From Verrucomicrobiota bacterium (GTDB lineage Bacteria; Verrucomicrobiota; Verrucomicrobiia; Opitutales; UBA953), in assembly GCA_026397965.1 (NCBI GenBank), contig JAPLTU010000037.1:1-43144 (forward strand): 43,144 bases of DNA, written 5' to 3'. This document shows, piece after piece, positions 16,780-25,066 of the stretch. Both the position numbers and the translations under genes were made by a program. The notes beneath the pieces are model-generated. The model searched no databases. It saw only the letters and a list, made by a program, of their open reading frames with translations, and had not been told where the DNA came from. Each line of letters starts with the position of its first letter. Within the stretch, counting starts at the first letter, position 1.

Positions 16780-17871
16780 TCACTTCACAAAGGGCGCGGT
16801 GGCGATGTGCAGCGGGATGCGGTGCCCTCGGATATCGACGCAGAGGTCGGCAGAACCCGCATAGCCGGCTGCGACCAGGGCGGTGCCAATAGGCTTATTT
16901 AACAGGGGTGAAAGCGTGCCGGAGAGGACTTCGCCGACCGAGATTTCACCCGCAAAGATGGCGGCTCCTTGGCGCGCGATTCTCCGATCATCGAGCGAGA
17001 ACAGGATGACCGACGATGGCGGACCGCCTTCGGCTTGGCGGGCTAAGGCCTCGCGGCCGACAAAGGCCGGCTTGGCGAATTTCACGGTCCAACCGAGGCC
17101 GGCTTGAATGGGTGAAATACGCTCCGAGATTTCGTGACCGTAGAGGGGATAATGAGCTTCGAGGCGAAGCGAGTCGCGTGCGCCCAAACCAGTTGGGATC
17201 AGGCCTAACGGACGGCCGGCGGCAAGCAGCGCACGCGCGACCTTATCGGCGGAAGTCGAGGGCAGGTAGATTTCAAATCCAGGCGAACCCGTATAGCCGG
17301 TGCGCGAGACGATGCAGCCAGCGGCGCCAGCGACCTCGCCGATGACGAAGGCAAAGCGCTTCAGGGTGGCGAGGGGGAGCGAAGTGAGGGTGGCGAGAAT
17401 CTGTTCGGCCAACGGTCCTTGGAGCGCGAGTTGAGCCCAGTCATTACACTCGTCGATGATTTCGACCTTCGCCTTGCCGATCAGCGAGCGCATCCAGGCA
17501 ATATCCTTTGGGGCATTGGAGGCGTTAAGGCAGATGAGGAATTCGGTTTCAGCCAGACGATAGACGATTAGATCGTCGACGCATCCGCCGTCCGGCTGGC
17601 ACATCACCGTGTAACGGGCGGTGCCGATGCGAATGGATGCCATCTCGTTAGTCATGATGCCGTCGAGGAATGTGGCCGCGTCCGCGCCGCGCACGCGCGC
17701 TTCCCCCATATGGGAGACATCAAAAAGTCCGGCGGTGCGGCGGACGGCGAGGTGTTCCTCGATGATGCCGGTATATTGCACGGGCATTTCCCAGCCAGCA
17801 AACGGGACTAAGCGGGCGCCGAGTTCGACGTGCAGGGCGTAAAGAGGAGTGCGGGCAAGCGTTTCCGGCAT
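16780..17871 (-). CDS. gcvT: Aminomethyltransferase (glycine cleavage T protein)
   Basis: Transfers the methylene group from H-protein aminomethyl-lipoate to tetrahydrofolate, releasing ammonia. The 363 residues show the family order: RTPLYALHVELGARLVPFAGWEMPVQYTGIIEEHLAVRRTAGLFDVSHMGE, then YTVMCQPDGGCVDDLIVYRL, QGPLAEQIL, RTGYTGSPGFEIYLP with the substrate-contacting region, and GLGARDSLRLEAHYPLYGHEI. The C-terminal barrel ends near the stop. The ATG at 17871 is the only suitable start. It is directly abutted by a 7-bp hairpin (17873-17890), and a terminator-like hairpin lies only 35 bases further upstream, leaving almost no room for a normal promoter. It heads the gcvT-gcvH-thiH-rsmE run. 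Confidence 0.96.
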   Translation of the reverse strand: MPETLARTPLYALHVELGARLVPFAGWEMPVQYTGIIEEHLAVRRTAGLFDVSHMGEARVRGADAATFLDGIMTNEMASIRIGTARYTVMCQPDGGCVDDLIVYRLAETEFLICLNASNAPKDIAWMRSLIGKAKVEIIDECNDWAQLALQGPLAEQILATLTSLPLATLKRFAFVIGEVAGAAGCIVSRTGYTGSPGFEIYLPSTSADKVARALLAAGRPLGLIPTGLGARDSLRLEAHYPLYGHEISERISPIQAGLGWTVKFAKPAFVGREALARQAEGGPPSSVILFSLDDRRIARQGAAIFAGEISVGEVLSGTLSPLLNKPIGTALVAAGYAGSADLCVDIRGHRIPLHIATAPFVK

Positions 17872-17872
17872 G

Positions 17873-17890
17873 TCCCGAAAGTGTTCGGGA
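17873..17890 (-). promoter_or_regulatory. Hairpin abutting the gcvT start codon
   Basis: TCCCGAA (17873-17879) pairs perfectly with TTCGGGA (17884-17890) across a 4-base loop. One base separates it from the gcvT ATG (17871-17869). In mRNA it would hold the normal ribosome-entry area in a stem. Function is unknown; the fold is seen, the regulatory role is inference. Confidence 0.45.
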
Positions 17891-17907
17891 TCGGCGGCTG
17901 TTCCAAC

Positions 17908-17936
17908 AAAAAAGCCCGACGGTAAAGTCGGGCTTT
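17908..17936 (-). terminator. Intrinsic terminator after the coiled-coil lipoprotein gene
   Basis: Read on the minus strand, a perfect 10-bp stem AAAGCCCGAC / GTCGGGCTTT (17936-17927 with 17920-17911) with a 6-base loop runs into a T-tract of six (17913-17908). It begins 22 bases after the lipoprotein stop codon. It also sits in the path of any transcript running on into gcvT. Confidence 0.88.
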
Positions 17937-17958
17937 AGGCCAGCGGGTGAAATTAAGG

Positions 17959-19623
17959 TCAGAGACCGAGCTCTTTGCGGAGGTCGGACAACTGGCTCTT
18001 GTATTGGTCGTCCGTGATTACCTTGGAGCGGAGGCGGCTCTCCAGCAGGGCGTAGCGAGCACTGAACTCAGAGTAGGCGAGCTTAGCGACTTTAGCTTTG
18101 GCTTCGGCGGTGGCCTTATTGGCTTCGGCCACATGGGCTTCGGCGTCGTTGCGGGCGTCGGCGATGGCTTTCTCGGCGGCCTTGTTGGCTTCGACTACTT
18201 TGGCTTCCGAATCAGCCATGGCTTTCTCGATGGCCGCCTTGGAATCGGCGATCAGCTTTTCGGTTTCAGCTTTGGCGTCGGCCACGGCTTTATCGGAAGC
18301 AGCTTTTATTTCGGTGTTAGACTTTTCAGCAGATGCCAGGACTTCAGCCATGGCTTTGCTGGAGGCTTCTTTGGTTTCAGCGATGCTTCGTTCGCTGGCG
18401 TTCTTAGCCTCGTCGACGGAGGTCGCCGCCTTGGCGGTCGTTTCGGCCAAAGTCTTTTCCATGGCCGTCAAGTGAGCCGCAGCGGTTTCCGTAGCGGCGG
18501 CGACTGCCTTGGCGGCGTCAGCCTTGGTTTGTTGGAGTTCTTGGTTTAGCTGAGCCAATTGCTCAGCTGAGGCTTTTTTTGCGAGGTCGCTCGCTTTCGT
18601 AATTTCCGCGAGGCCTTTGGCGGCTTCAGCTTCGGCTTGGGAAGAGTTTTTTTCGGCGGCTCCGGCTAACACCTCAGCCCGGGCACTGATATCATTGATG
18701 ACCTTAGCCGAGTTTTCTTGCACCGCCTTCATGGCCTTTACTTCTTCATCATAACGAGCTTCGAGGGCGGCGAGACGATCATTGGCACCCGCGTCAGCCG
18801 GGCGAGAAGCTGAAACTTTGGCGAGGGTTGCTTGAGCGTCGGCGATTTTGGCCTCGGCAGCGGCGAGAGATTTGGCGATATCGCCCTTGGTCACTTCCAT
18901 TTGAGACTCCAGCTTCTTGATGCCTTCCTTGTCGGTTTTAGCTTCGAGCGCGGCGCGACGGGCTTCGAGCGTTTGCAGGGTGGCGTCAGCGTCTGCGCGA
19001 TTGGCTTCGGCTTGGGCGGTGGCGACTTTGAGGGCTAATTCGGCCTCGGTCAGGCGAGCTTCGGCGGCGGCATCGGTGCCTTTGGCGGCTCGGGCTTCGG
19101 CGATTGCCTTAGAAACATCAGCGAGCTTGGCGGCACTGGCGGCTTCGCGGGCGGCCAAGATTTCAGCGAGCTTCTTGCTGGCTTCTTGGACGGCCTTGAT
19201 GTCGGCGCGCAGCGATTCAGGCGTTTCGGACTCCAGATTATTAGCTTTGCGCACGAGGGCGCGGAATTCGGAAAGATCGCCATCGGGGACGGCGGTCTCA
19301 TCTGAGCCAGGAATCTTGGTGAGCGTCACCTGAACGGATTCGGGGAAGCCGAACTCCATCCCCGCCTTGCCGTTGCGCAGGCTTGGCTTGATGATGGTGC
19401 TCTCGGGAGTGTAGCCGCCTTTGCCGACTTGTAGTTCATAATTATTCACCCGGTCGACGGTGATCTTGGTGGGGGTGCGGCCGACAGCTTTGCCGTTGAG
19501 ACGAACGGCGGCACTTGTCGGATTCGAAGTGATCATGACGGTGTCGGTCTGCGTGGACACAGAAGACGAAGTGCAACCGGAAATGGCTGCACAGAGGACA
19601 AGGAGGGAGACGGGGAGGCGCAT
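17959..19623 (-). CDS. PEGA-domain lipoprotein with long 11-residue-repeat coiled coil and SHOCT-like tail
   Basis: A 554-residue predicted outer-membrane or periplasmic lipoprotein. The N-terminus MRLPVSLLVLCAAISGC is a lipoprotein signal with lipobox ISGC, cysteine 17. Residues about 27-75 form a PEGA-like domain (MITSNPTSAAVRLNGKAVGRTP ... YELQVGKGGYTPES). From about 115 to 510 the protein is almost pure A/E/K/D helix. Within this, 401-506 are 11-residue units such as KAVADAKAETE, KLIADSKAAIE and KAIADARNDAE, interrupted once by a 7-residue unit. The last 31 residues (LESRLRSKVITDDQYKSQL...) resemble a SHOCT domain. A TTG in frame at 19638 is possible, but the ATG at 19623 gives a cleaner signal peptide. 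A PEGA domain suggests envelope or wall contact; function is unknown. It is followed by a strong terminator. Confidence 0.85.
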   Translation of the reverse strand: MRLPVSLLVLCAAISGCTSSSVSTQTDTVMITSNPTSAAVRLNGKAVGRTPTKITVDRVNNYELQVGKGGYTPESTIIKPSLRNGKAGMEFGFPESVQVTLTKIPGSDETAVPDGDLSEFRALVRKANNLESETPESLRADIKAVQEASKKLAEILAAREAASAAKLADVSKAIAEARAAKGTDAAAEARLTEAELALKVATAQAEANRADADATLQTLEARRAALEAKTDKEGIKKLESQMEVTKGDIAKSLAAAEAKIADAQATLAKVSASRPADAGANDRLAALEARYDEEVKAMKAVQENSAKVINDISARAEVLAGAAEKNSSQAEAEAAKGLAEITKASDLAKKASAEQLAQLNQELQQTKADAAKAVAAATETAAAHLTAMEKTLAETTAKAATSVDEAKNASERSIAETKEASSKAMAEVLASAEKSNTEIKAASDKAVADAKAETEKLIADSKAAIEKAMADSEAKVVEANKAAEKAIADARNDAEAHVAEANKATAEAKAKVAKLAYSEFSARYALLESRLRSKVITDDQYKSQLSDLRKELGL

Positions 19624-19745
19624 AGGAAGGCGGGGCAAGGGCTTTAAATTCCGTCCAAATTGTTCCGAGACTCAACTCCTAAACAGTTCTGTCACCAAAG
19701 GTTGACAGAGACGAAATGTGAACAAACCTGTGAATAGAGTGTTTG

Positions 19746-19821
19746 GCCAGCATAGCTCAGTTGGTAGAGCAGCCGTTTTGTAAGCGGCAGGTCGTCGGTT
19801 CGAGTCCGTCTGCTGGCTCCA
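19746..19821 (+). tRNA. tRNA-Thr (anticodon UGU)
   Basis: A complete 76-base cloverleaf: acceptor GCCAGCA with TGCTGGC, D arm GCTC...GAGC, anticodon stem GCCGT/GCGGC with loop TTTGTAA and anticodon TGT, T arm GTCGG-TTCGAGT-CCGTC in the usual GTTCGA context, discriminator T and an encoded CCA at 19819-19821. It decodes ACA and, by wobble, ACG. A TTGACA at 19701-19706 may be part of its promoter, but I see no matching -10 at a good distance. A short hairpin with T-tract follows. Confidence 0.97.
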
Positions 19822-19836
19822 TTTACCTCTAAATTT

Positions 19837-19855
19837 AAAGGTTTTAGGCCTTTTT
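19837..19855 (+). terminator. Short terminator between tRNA-Thr and folP
   Basis: AAAGG (19837-19841) pairs with CCTTT (19849-19853) over a 7-base loop and the T-tract runs to 19855. The stem is short. It lies between convergent units and could serve both directions, since the minus strand also exits the stem into T-rich sequence. Confidence 0.4.
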
Positions 19856-19860
19856 AGTTA

Positions 19861-20730
19861 TTATTTGGCCCCGATGGGCGGTTGCCAGCTTGGCCCATGC
19901 CGCAGGGCGTCAGCCACGATGATATAGGGCTTTAATTTTGCGACTTCATGGGCGCGCACCATGGCACAACCTTGGGCGATGCCCCAGATAGCCGTGGCCA
20001 CATTCGCTTCATGCCGGTCCGTTGGATCGGTTCTATCCAGCACTAATCCCAGGGTGGATTTGCGGCTCGTGCCGAGCAGGACGGGAAAGCCCAAGGCGGC
20101 GATTTTCTCTAAATTACGAACTAAGAGGAGATTTTGCGTCGGCGATTTGCCAAAGCCAAATCCCGGATCGACCCAGAGTTGTTGGGGCGGGATGCCGGCT
20201 TGCCTGGCGAGCGCGAGCGACTGCCTTAGGTCGGCAATTAATTCAGGCCAAAAGTCCTCGCCAATCGGCATCATGCGGCGGTGCATCAGGATAAGGGGGC
20301 AACGCCATTCGGCGCAGACCCGAGCCATCGGGGAGCCGTTCGAATCGACTTCGTAGCGGGCGCCTTCAATATCATTGATCATATCCGCGCCCGCTTCGAG
20401 GCAGGCTCGAGCGACGGCGGCCTTATAGGTATCGACGGAAACGGGCAGTTGCGGAAAGCGTTGCCGAATCAACTTTAGGGCGGGCAGCAGACGTGTAAGT
20501 TCGGTGGCCGTATCGATGGGCACTGCCCCAGGCCGGGAAGATTCGGCCCCGAGGTCGAGGAGGTCGGCGCCTTCGGCCACTAATTTTTCCGCCTGTCGCA
20601 AGGCGTCATCAGCGGAAAAGGCGAGGCCGGCATCCGAGAAGGAATCTGGGGTGACGTTAATGATCCCCATGATCAGCGTGCGGGCCCTCCAGTCGGGCAA
20701 TGCTCTGTCATGTGGGCTACTCCAAGACAT
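19861..20730 (-). CDS. folP: Dihydropteroate synthase
   Basis: Condenses p-aminobenzoate with hydroxymethyl-dihydropterin diphosphate in folate synthesis; the sulfonamide target. Barrel motifs are all present: LIMGIINVTPDSFSD, LLDLGAESSRPGA, VSVDTYKAAVARACLEAGADMINDI, WVDPGFGFGKSPTQNL and LLGTSRKSTLG, with HEANVATAIWGIAQGC near the end. The ATG at 20730 (MSWSSPHDRAL) gives 289 residues; the frame is open to 20766, but that adds only a proline-rich stretch. The leader ATAACCCCCTTCTAT has no Shine-Dalgarno. It is convergent with tRNA-Thr and divergent from ctaC across an A/T-rich spacer. FolC is encoded elsewhere in the window, so the folate genes are scattered. Confidence 0.95.
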   Translation of the reverse strand: MSWSSPHDRALPDWRARTLIMGIINVTPDSFSDAGLAFSADDALRQAEKLVAEGADLLDLGAESSRPGAVPIDTATELTRLLPALKLIRQRFPQLPVSVDTYKAAVARACLEAGADMINDIEGARYEVDSNGSPMARVCAEWRCPLILMHRRMMPIGEDFWPELIADLRQSLALARQAGIPPQQLWVDPGFGFGKSPTQNLLLVRNLEKIAALGFPVLLGTSRKSTLGLVLDRTDPTDRHEANVATAIWGIAQGCAMVRAHEVAKLKPYIIVADALRHGPSWQPPIGAK

Positions 20731-20848
20731 ATAGAAGGGGGTTATGGGGGCCGGGCGGGGGAGCAACCATCAAGGGAGGTTTTGGGGTAGAAGAGGGCGG
20801 TGGACGGTATATTAGTGAAAATGATAGAGGCATAAATATCACAAAACA

Positions 20849-20862
20849 TTGTATATTAACAA
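20849..20862. promoter_or_regulatory. Small inverted repeat in the A/T-rich ctaC upstream region
   Basis: TTGT (20849-20852) and ACAA (20859-20862) flank ATATTA. The surrounding 20815-20905 is strikingly A/T-rich compared with the window and must contain the promoter(s) for ctaC and perhaps folP. The repeat loosely resembles a half-site pair of an FNR/CRP-type regulator but is too short to assign. Confidence 0.2.
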
Positions 20863-20991
20863 TTTAGATAAAAATCTACATAATTAAGATCACACTAAAT
20901 CGGAACAGAGACCAGAAGTAACCCGATGGCTAAGGGGGGCTTGCAAATGACATCCTTTTTACAAAGTTACACTCGTCCGAATACCACTACG

Positions 20992-22275
20992 ATGTTTTCA
21001 CGCTTTTTTAGTCGAGCAGGCCTTTTTGCCGCCCCTTTTCTGGCCCTGCTTATTGCTGGCTGCTCCAAGGCGGACTACACGGTACGCAAATCGACCTTAG
21101 ATCCCAAGGGTCCCGTCGCCCAGATTCAGTACGATGTATTCATGGACACCGTTTGGTTGGTCTTGGTGCTTTTTGCCCTTGTCGGCGGAATGATGGTCTA
21201 CGCGGTCATCCGTTTCCGTTCCCGTCCGGGCGACGACGATAAGGCCCCGATCATCGAAGAAGGCCACGGTAACCCGTTGGTTGAGATCGGGCTGATCACC
21301 GCTTCGATCGGAGCTTTGGTCTTCATCGCCGTCCCGACGTTGAGCGCTATTTGGTATACGGATGATGTCCCGGCTGAATCCGTACCGACTTCCAAACTTT
21401 CGGCTTGGTATCCTCGTCTAGAAGCGGGCAAAGAAGTTTATGCTAAGGCCCTGGAAGAGCAGGTCTTGGAAATCGACGTCATCGGCAAGCAATGGTGGTT
21501 CCGCTTCGAATACCCTCAGCTGGGCCTCACCAACGACGCCAAGCATTCCGTCCCGAACGAGATGGTGATTCCCCGCGGCAAGGCGGTGCGCATTAATTTA
21601 CGTTCGGAAGATGTCATCCACTCTTTTTGGATTCCCAAGATTGCCGGCAAGGTCGACCTGATGCCTGGACGCAAGAACCATATGTGGATTCAGGGCAACG
21701 AGCTCGGTCACTATTACGGACAGTGTGCGGAGTTCTGTGGCGACTCTCACGCTTACATGATGTTCCGTTGCGAGGTTGTGGAGCCAGAAGATTTCGCCAA
21801 ATGGGTCCAACATCAGAAATCTGAAGCGGCACCCGTGGCGGCAGAGACCCAAGCCGAAAAAGGCAAGGCACTCTTTGGCACCAAGACTTGTGCGATGTGC
21901 CACAACATCAGCGGCCACTATGGCGCGGGCGCTTTTGCCCCCGACCTTACCCACGTCGCTTCGCGCAAGTCGCTCGCCGGTGCTTGGCTCGACAACCGCA
22001 ATCCCAAGGCCCAGTTGGCCAAGGAGCAGTTGCTGAAGAACACCGAGCAGTCCGTCGAGGTCGACCGCGCCACCCTCAAGGCCAATCTCATCAAGTGGAT
22101 CGGGTCCTCGGGTGTTTCCACCGGCGCGGATGGTAAGCCGACTAAAGACGTCAAGCCAGGCAACCGGATGCATTACTACAAGATGTTCAACGTCGTGAGC
22201 CTCAATGAAACCCATCAGTCTTTCACCGCCGACGAGCTCGATTGCCTCTCCGAATACCTTCTCACGTTAAAGTAA
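20992..22275 (+). CDS. ctaC: Cytochrome c oxidase subunit II with fused cytochrome c domain
   Basis: The electron-entry subunit of a caa3-type oxidase. Chosen start 20992 gives MFSRFF...LALLIAGC, a lipoprotein signal with lipobox IAGC; the frame is open from 20926, so a longer N-terminus cannot be excluded. Two membrane helices follow (VWLVLVLFALVGGMMVYAVI and IGLITASIGALVFIAVPTL), then the CuA cupredoxin domain with VIGKQWWFRFEYP, the RSEDVIHSFWIP histidine, and C245/C249 in QCAEFCGDSHAYM. The C-terminal domain has the haem c motif CAMCH (C300, C303, H304) and is about 150 residues long. The leader is C/T/A-rich without Shine-Dalgarno. First gene of ctaC-ctaD-ctaE-ctaF; ctaD starts 18 bases after its stop. 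Confidence 0.93.
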   Translation: MFSRFFSRAGLFAAPFLALLIAGCSKADYTVRKSTLDPKGPVAQIQYDVFMDTVWLVLVLFALVGGMMVYAVIRFRSRPGDDDKAPIIEEGHGNPLVEIGLITASIGALVFIAVPTLSAIWYTDDVPAESVPTSKLSAWYPRLEAGKEVYAKALEEQVLEIDVIGKQWWFRFEYPQLGLTNDAKHSVPNEMVIPRGKAVRINLRSEDVIHSFWIPKIAGKVDLMPGRKNHMWIQGNELGHYYGQCAEFCGDSHAYMMFRCEVVEPEDFAKWVQHQKSEAAPVAAETQAEKGKALFGTKTCAMCHNISGHYGAGAFAPDLTHVASRKSLAGAWLDNRNPKAQLAKEQLLKNTEQSVEVDRATLKANLIKWIGSSGVSTGADGKPTKDVKPGNRMHYYKMFNVVSLNETHQSFTADELDCLSEYLLTLK

Positions 22276-22293
22276 AACCCGAACTTTCCGAAA

Positions 22294-24345
22294 ATGTCCC
22301 ACGACACTCATCACGCCCCAGTCGCCTCCAAGTTAGACCTCGCTCCCGAGCGCAGCGACCTCGGCTTCATCCGCCCCGACCGAACCACGGGCTGGTTGGA
22401 TTGGCTGACGACCGTTGACCACAAGAAAATCGGTGTCCTCTACGGCGCCTTCGCCATGCTGTACTTCTTAATCGGCGGCGTGGAAGCGCTGACGATTCGC
22501 ACGCAGCTGATTCGGCCCGACAATGATTTCGTGACCGCTCGGATGTATAACCAGCTGTTCACCATGCATGGCACCACGATGATCTTCTTGGGTGTCATGC
22601 CTTTGTCGGCGGCATTCTTTAACTTCCTCGTTCCGCTGCAAATCGGGGCGCGCGACGTGGCCTTCCCGCGTTTGAATGCTTTCTCGCTTTGGACCTTCGT
22701 CTTCGGGGCTTTCGTGTTGAACGCCAGTTGGCTCTTCGAGTTCGGACACCTCGCGGGCTGGTTCAATTCTTTCGACTGGCATAAGGCCCTAGTTTACACC
22801 GATTTCGCGCCGGCCAATGGTTGGTTCAGCTACGCGCCGCTCTCCGGTACGTTCGGTCAGGCCGATGCCGCCACGCTGCAGGCTCCGCGCTTCACGGGCG
22901 TCGGTACGGATTTTTGGATCATCGGCATCCAGGTGCTGGGTATCGCATCCTTGGCCGCTTCGTTCAACTTCATCTGTACGATCATCAACATGCGCGCCAA
23001 GGGCATGACCATGATGCGCATGCCGGTCTTCACTTGGATGACGCTCGTCACCTCGTTCCTGATCATCTTGGCCTTTCCGGCGATCACCGTTGCGCTAATC
23101 GAACTGATGTTCGATCGCCAATTCGGTGCTAACTTCTTCAACCCTTCGGCGGGTGGTCAACCCGTCCTTTGGCAGCACCTCTTCTGGATCTTCGGTCACC
23201 CCGAGGTTTACATCCTGGTTTTGCCCGCGATGGGTATCGTCTCGGAAATCCTCCCGACGTTCTCCGGCAAAGCACTCTTCGGTTATCCGATTGTTGTATT
23301 TTCTGGCGCCGTGATTGGTTTCCTCGGTTTCGCCGTCTGGAGTCACCACATGTTCACCACGGGTCTGGGTCCGGTACCCACCGCGGCCTTTGCGCTACTG
23401 ACCATGGCCATCGCCGTGCCCACGGGCGTGAAGATCTTCAATTGGATTGGCACCCTCTGGGGAGGTCGCATCCGTTTCACGCCGCCGATGGTCTTGGCAC
23501 TCGGTTTTATCTGGATGTTCATGTGCGGCGGTTTCTCCGGCGTCATGCACTCTTCCGCTCCCGCCGATTCGCAACAGCAGGATAGCTATTTCGTTATCGC
23601 GCACTTCCACTACGTGCTGCTCGGGGGCGTATTGCTCGGCTTGATGGCCGGGCTCTACTTCTGGTTCCCCAAAATTTTCGGACGCATGCCGAACGCCCCG
23701 CTCGCCTACATCGCTTCGGGCCTGGTGATCCTCGGCTTTAATATGGCGTTCGGGCCGATGCACTATCTCGGTCTGGCCGGGATGCCTCGTCGGACGCATA
23801 CCTACCACGCCGGCAATGGCTGGGAAACTTGGAATTATGTTGCCACCATCGGCGCCTACATCTTGGGAGCCGGGGTTTTCCTCGCCTTCATGAACTTAAT
23901 CTGGACGGCGTTTAAGGGCAAGAAGTGCGCCAGCGATCCGTGGGGTGGCCGGACGTTGGAATGGTCGCTCCCTTCGCCAGTGCCCGAATATAATTTCGCC
24001 CAAAGCCCCATCATCGCCAGGCGGGATGCTTTCTTTGAGGATAAGCACGGCGGTCGGCCCATTGGTTATGAAAACGACGGCGGTGACGCCGGTGTCCACA
24101 TGCCCAGCCAATCTTGGATGCCACTTCTGGCCGGCGCCGGATTCTTGTTCATCGGGCTGGGGATGCCGATGATGTCGATGCGCATTCCGCATGCAGGCTG
24201 GCTCGTCATTACCGGCCTCGCCGTCCTCTTCGTTGGTATCTGGCTTTGGGCACTCGAGGGCCCCGGCGGCTACATGCTCAAGACTCCCGTGGCCCCTGTC
24301 ACTTCGGGTCAGCCATCTCCGGTGGCCACGACCTCCGCCCACTAA
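22294..24345 (+). CDS. ctaD: Cytochrome c oxidase subunit I (caa3 type)
   Basis: The haem-copper catalytic subunit that reduces oxygen and pumps protons. Seen: DHKKIGVLYGAFAM, the low-spin haem histidine in FTMHGTTMIFL, WIFGHPEVYILVLPAMG with the CuB histidine, the proton-channel glutamate and the cross-linked tyrosine of A1-type enzymes, WSHHMFTTG, and IAHFHYVLLGG with the two haem histidines. At 683 residues it is longer than the common ~550. The extra part after about 560 has a hydrophilic segment and two more membrane helices (LLAGAGFLFIGLGMPMM, WLVITGLAVLFVGIWLW). This agrees with the 14-helix subunit I of caa3 oxidases, in which helices otherwise found in subunit III are moved here. The leader is CCCGAACTTTCCGAAA. 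Position 18 bases after ctaC supports one operon. Confidence 0.97.
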   Translation: MSHDTHHAPVASKLDLAPERSDLGFIRPDRTTGWLDWLTTVDHKKIGVLYGAFAMLYFLIGGVEALTIRTQLIRPDNDFVTARMYNQLFTMHGTTMIFLGVMPLSAAFFNFLVPLQIGARDVAFPRLNAFSLWTFVFGAFVLNASWLFEFGHLAGWFNSFDWHKALVYTDFAPANGWFSYAPLSGTFGQADAATLQAPRFTGVGTDFWIIGIQVLGIASLAASFNFICTIINMRAKGMTMMRMPVFTWMTLVTSFLIILAFPAITVALIELMFDRQFGANFFNPSAGGQPVLWQHLFWIFGHPEVYILVLPAMGIVSEILPTFSGKALFGYPIVVFSGAVIGFLGFAVWSHHMFTTGLGPVPTAAFALLTMAIAVPTGVKIFNWIGTLWGGRIRFTPPMVLALGFIWMFMCGGFSGVMHSSAPADSQQQDSYFVIAHFHYVLLGGVLLGLMAGLYFWFPKIFGRMPNAPLAYIASGLVILGFNMAFGPMHYLGLAGMPRRTHTYHAGNGWETWNYVATIGAYILGAGVFLAFMNLIWTAFKGKKCASDPWGGRTLEWSLPSPVPEYNFAQSPIIARRDAFFEDKHGGRPIGYENDGGDAGVHMPSQSWMPLLAGAGFLFIGLGMPMMSMRIPHAGWLVITGLAVLFVGIWLWALEGPGGYMLKTPVAPVTSGQPSPVATTSAH

Positions 24346-24379
24346 TTCAGCCCTCTCTCCACTCTGCCCTCCTGAATTT

Positions 24380-25048
24380 ATGTCGCAAGCTGCTGACGCG
24401 TATGTCGCGCCTACTTCCACCGGAATCGACCACAAGAAGCTCATCATGTGGCTTTTTCTGGCTTCAGATTGCATGTTCTTCGGAACACTGATCTCGACGC
24501 ACCTGCTCTATCGCAAGCTCTACCCGACCGGCTTTACCGACGCCGAGGGCCATCAGCACTTCATCCAGAATCTCTTCAACATCGAGCTGACGTCTTTCTC
24601 GACGTTCATCTTGCTGATGTCGTCGTTCCTGATGGCACTGGCGGTTTCTGCGATGCATAAAGGGGAAATCAAATCATTCCGTCGTAATGTCCTCGGAGTG
24701 ATTTTCTTCGGCCTCATTTTCTTAGGCTGTCAGGTCTTTGAGTTCACGCACTTCTATCACCAAGGCCTGACGATCCAGAATAGCGTCTTGGGCTCGACCT
24801 TCTATGTCCTCACGGGCACGCACGGGACGCACGTAGCCATCGGCGTGCTCTGGCTCGTCCTGCTCTACTTCTATAGCTTCTCCGGCAAACTGGGCGGCCA
24901 CATGGGGGCGCTCGATGTGGAAGTCGCTGGTCTCTACTGGCACTTCGTCGACATCGTTTGGATCATCATCTTCACCCTCGTCTACCTGGTCGAATACCTC
25001 GGGCCCAGCGGCATCTGGGGCAGCGGACTACCTACGCTCGCCAAATAA
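24380..25048 (+). CDS. ctaE: Cytochrome c oxidase subunit III
   Basis: A 222-residue membrane subunit with about five helices, the short form that accompanies a 14-helix subunit I. It starts MSQAADAYVAPTSTGIDHKKLIMWLFLASDCMFF, where WLFLASDCMFFGTLISTHLLY corresponds to the family's helix with the conserved acidic residue. Later segments are GVIFFGLIFLGCQVFEFTHF, TFYVLTGTHGTHVAIGVLWLV with the conserved HxxH-like histidines, and VAGLYWHFVDIVWIIIFTLVYL, the hallmark WHFVDxVW motif. The frame opens earlier inside ctaD, but the ATG at 24380 begins the recognisable protein. Its leader (CTCTGCCCTCCTGAATTT) is pyrimidine-rich. It lies 34 bases after ctaD and 18 bases before ctaF. Confidence 0.95.
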   Translation: MSQAADAYVAPTSTGIDHKKLIMWLFLASDCMFFGTLISTHLLYRKLYPTGFTDAEGHQHFIQNLFNIELTSFSTFILLMSSFLMALAVSAMHKGEIKSFRRNVLGVIFFGLIFLGCQVFEFTHFYHQGLTIQNSVLGSTFYVLTGTHGTHVAIGVLWLVLLYFYSFSGKLGGHMGALDVEVAGLYWHFVDIVWIIIFTLVYLVEYLGPSGIWGSGLPTLAK

Positions 25049-25066
25049 ACCCTCTTTCCTACGCTC

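Noticed and set aside
17872-17958. Glycine riboswitch before gcvT
   Set aside because: The gap is only 87 bases and is filled by a terminator hairpin and a second short hairpin; no aptamer core fits.
20926-20991. Longer N-terminus for CtaC
   Set aside because: Possible, but the lipoprotein signal starting at 20992 is complete and the extra 22 residues match no family feature.
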